From the NCBI GenBank assembly GCA_937894725.1, contig CALAYL010000015.1, forward strand, positions 1 to 6,282: a stretch of 6,282 nt of DNA, given 5' to 3'. The notes beneath the pieces were generated by a model. That model had not been told where the DNA came from. It searched no databases and saw only the letters and a program-made list of their open reading frames with translations. Made by a program: the position numbers and the translations under genes. This document shows, in pieces, positions 6,129 to 6,282 of this stretch; the first letter of the stretch is position 1, and the number at the start of each line of letters is the position of its first letter. Source of the stretch: an uncultured Bacteroidota bacterium. Its GTDB lineage: Bacteria; Bacteroidota; Bacteroidia; Chitinophagales; LD1.

Positions 6129-6149
6129 GATACATTTCTCGGTTAAATA

Positions 6150-6165
6150 TGTAACAATAGTCACA
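6150..6165. promoter_or_regulatory. CRP/FNR-family-like palindrome upstream of the reductase
   Basis: TGTAA-CAATAG-TCACA differs by a single base from the CRP-type dyad TGTGA-N6-TCACA and has the same 6-bp spacer. Its centre (6157.5) is about 43 bp upstream of the transcript start predicted from the -7 element, close to the -41.5 position used by class II CRP/FNR activators. No regulator gene of this family lies in the window, so the binding protein is unknown. The site call rests on symmetry and position only. Confidence 0.42.
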
Positions 6166-6179
6166 AACCCTAGAGGGTT
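6166..6179. repeat. Short inverted repeat abutting the CRP/FNR-like site
   Basis: AACCCT and AGGGTT form a perfect 6-bp inverted repeat around the two bases AG. It directly follows the CRP/FNR-like palindrome. It could be a second protein site roughly 52-65 bp upstream of the reductase's predicted transcript start, or part of a small hairpin. There is no T-tract to make it a terminator. The remaining 6180-6282 contains AT-rich DNA in which I can support no gene. Confidence 0.3.
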
Positions 6180-6282
6180 AGGATGGCTGTATAGCTATTG
6201 GGTATTTTTGATTATTTTTTTTGTAGTTGGGTACACTAAGTAGGGATAGTAATGGCTGAAAAATTGCGCTAGCAGTTACAGT

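Noticed and set aside
6203..6210. TATTTTTG, an exact TAnnTTTG match on + at the right edge
   Set aside because: It lies in a T-rich tract and no gene start follows inside the window. The ATG at 6254 reaches a stop after six codons.
6178..6282. Minus-strand frame open from the right border to a TAA at 6178-6180
   Set aside because: The translation is low-complexity over an A-rich stretch and matches nothing I know. A gene tail cannot be excluded but is not supported.

Overview
The window looks like an ordinary chromosomal stretch from a member of the Bacteroidota. Several observations support this. The coding DNA is AT-leaning, and starts are preceded by A-rich leaders rather than clear Shine-Dalgarno sequences. 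Exact copies of the Bacteroidota-type -7 element TAnnTTTG sit just upstream of four genes. The DinB, S24 regulator and small Cys-rich secreted protein resemble versions I know from that phylum. I see no mobile element, CRISPR array, tRNA or rRNA, and no obviously foreign segment.

Layout from left to right: a non-coding left edge (1-165) with a small hairpin; a small secreted four-cysteine protein (166-519, +); a strong shared terminator (548-580); dinB, encoding Y-family DNA polymerase IV (579-1709, -). Divergent from dinB is a rightward block: a helix-turn-helix/S24 LexA-like repressor (1784-2566), apt for adenine salvage (2583-3110), an unrecognised secreted protein (3162-3758), and gmhA for sedoheptulose-7-phosphate isomerisation (3792-4370). 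Convergent with gmhA is a large flavoprotein disulfide/persulfide reductase with a C-terminal rhodanese domain (4426-6096, -). The right edge (6097-6282) holds that gene's promoter region and otherwise nothing I can assign.

The most informative part is the 74-bp gap between dinB and the S24 regulator. The regulator keeps an Ala-Gly bond, a Ser and a Lys with LexA-like spacing. The gap carries three copies of a GCTAA half-site, including a perfect inverted repeat that overlaps the regulator's predicted -7 element and a direct-repeat copy next to the dinB start. This fits a small self-cleaving, SOS-like switch controlling translesion synthesis and itself. A second regulatory candidate is a CRP/FNR-like palindrome (6150-6165), centred about 43 bp upstream of the predicted transcription start of the rhodanese-fused reductase. 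The remaining genes are housekeeping or envelope functions. I do not see a wholly new multi-gene system, and the regulatory readings are inferences from sequence alone.
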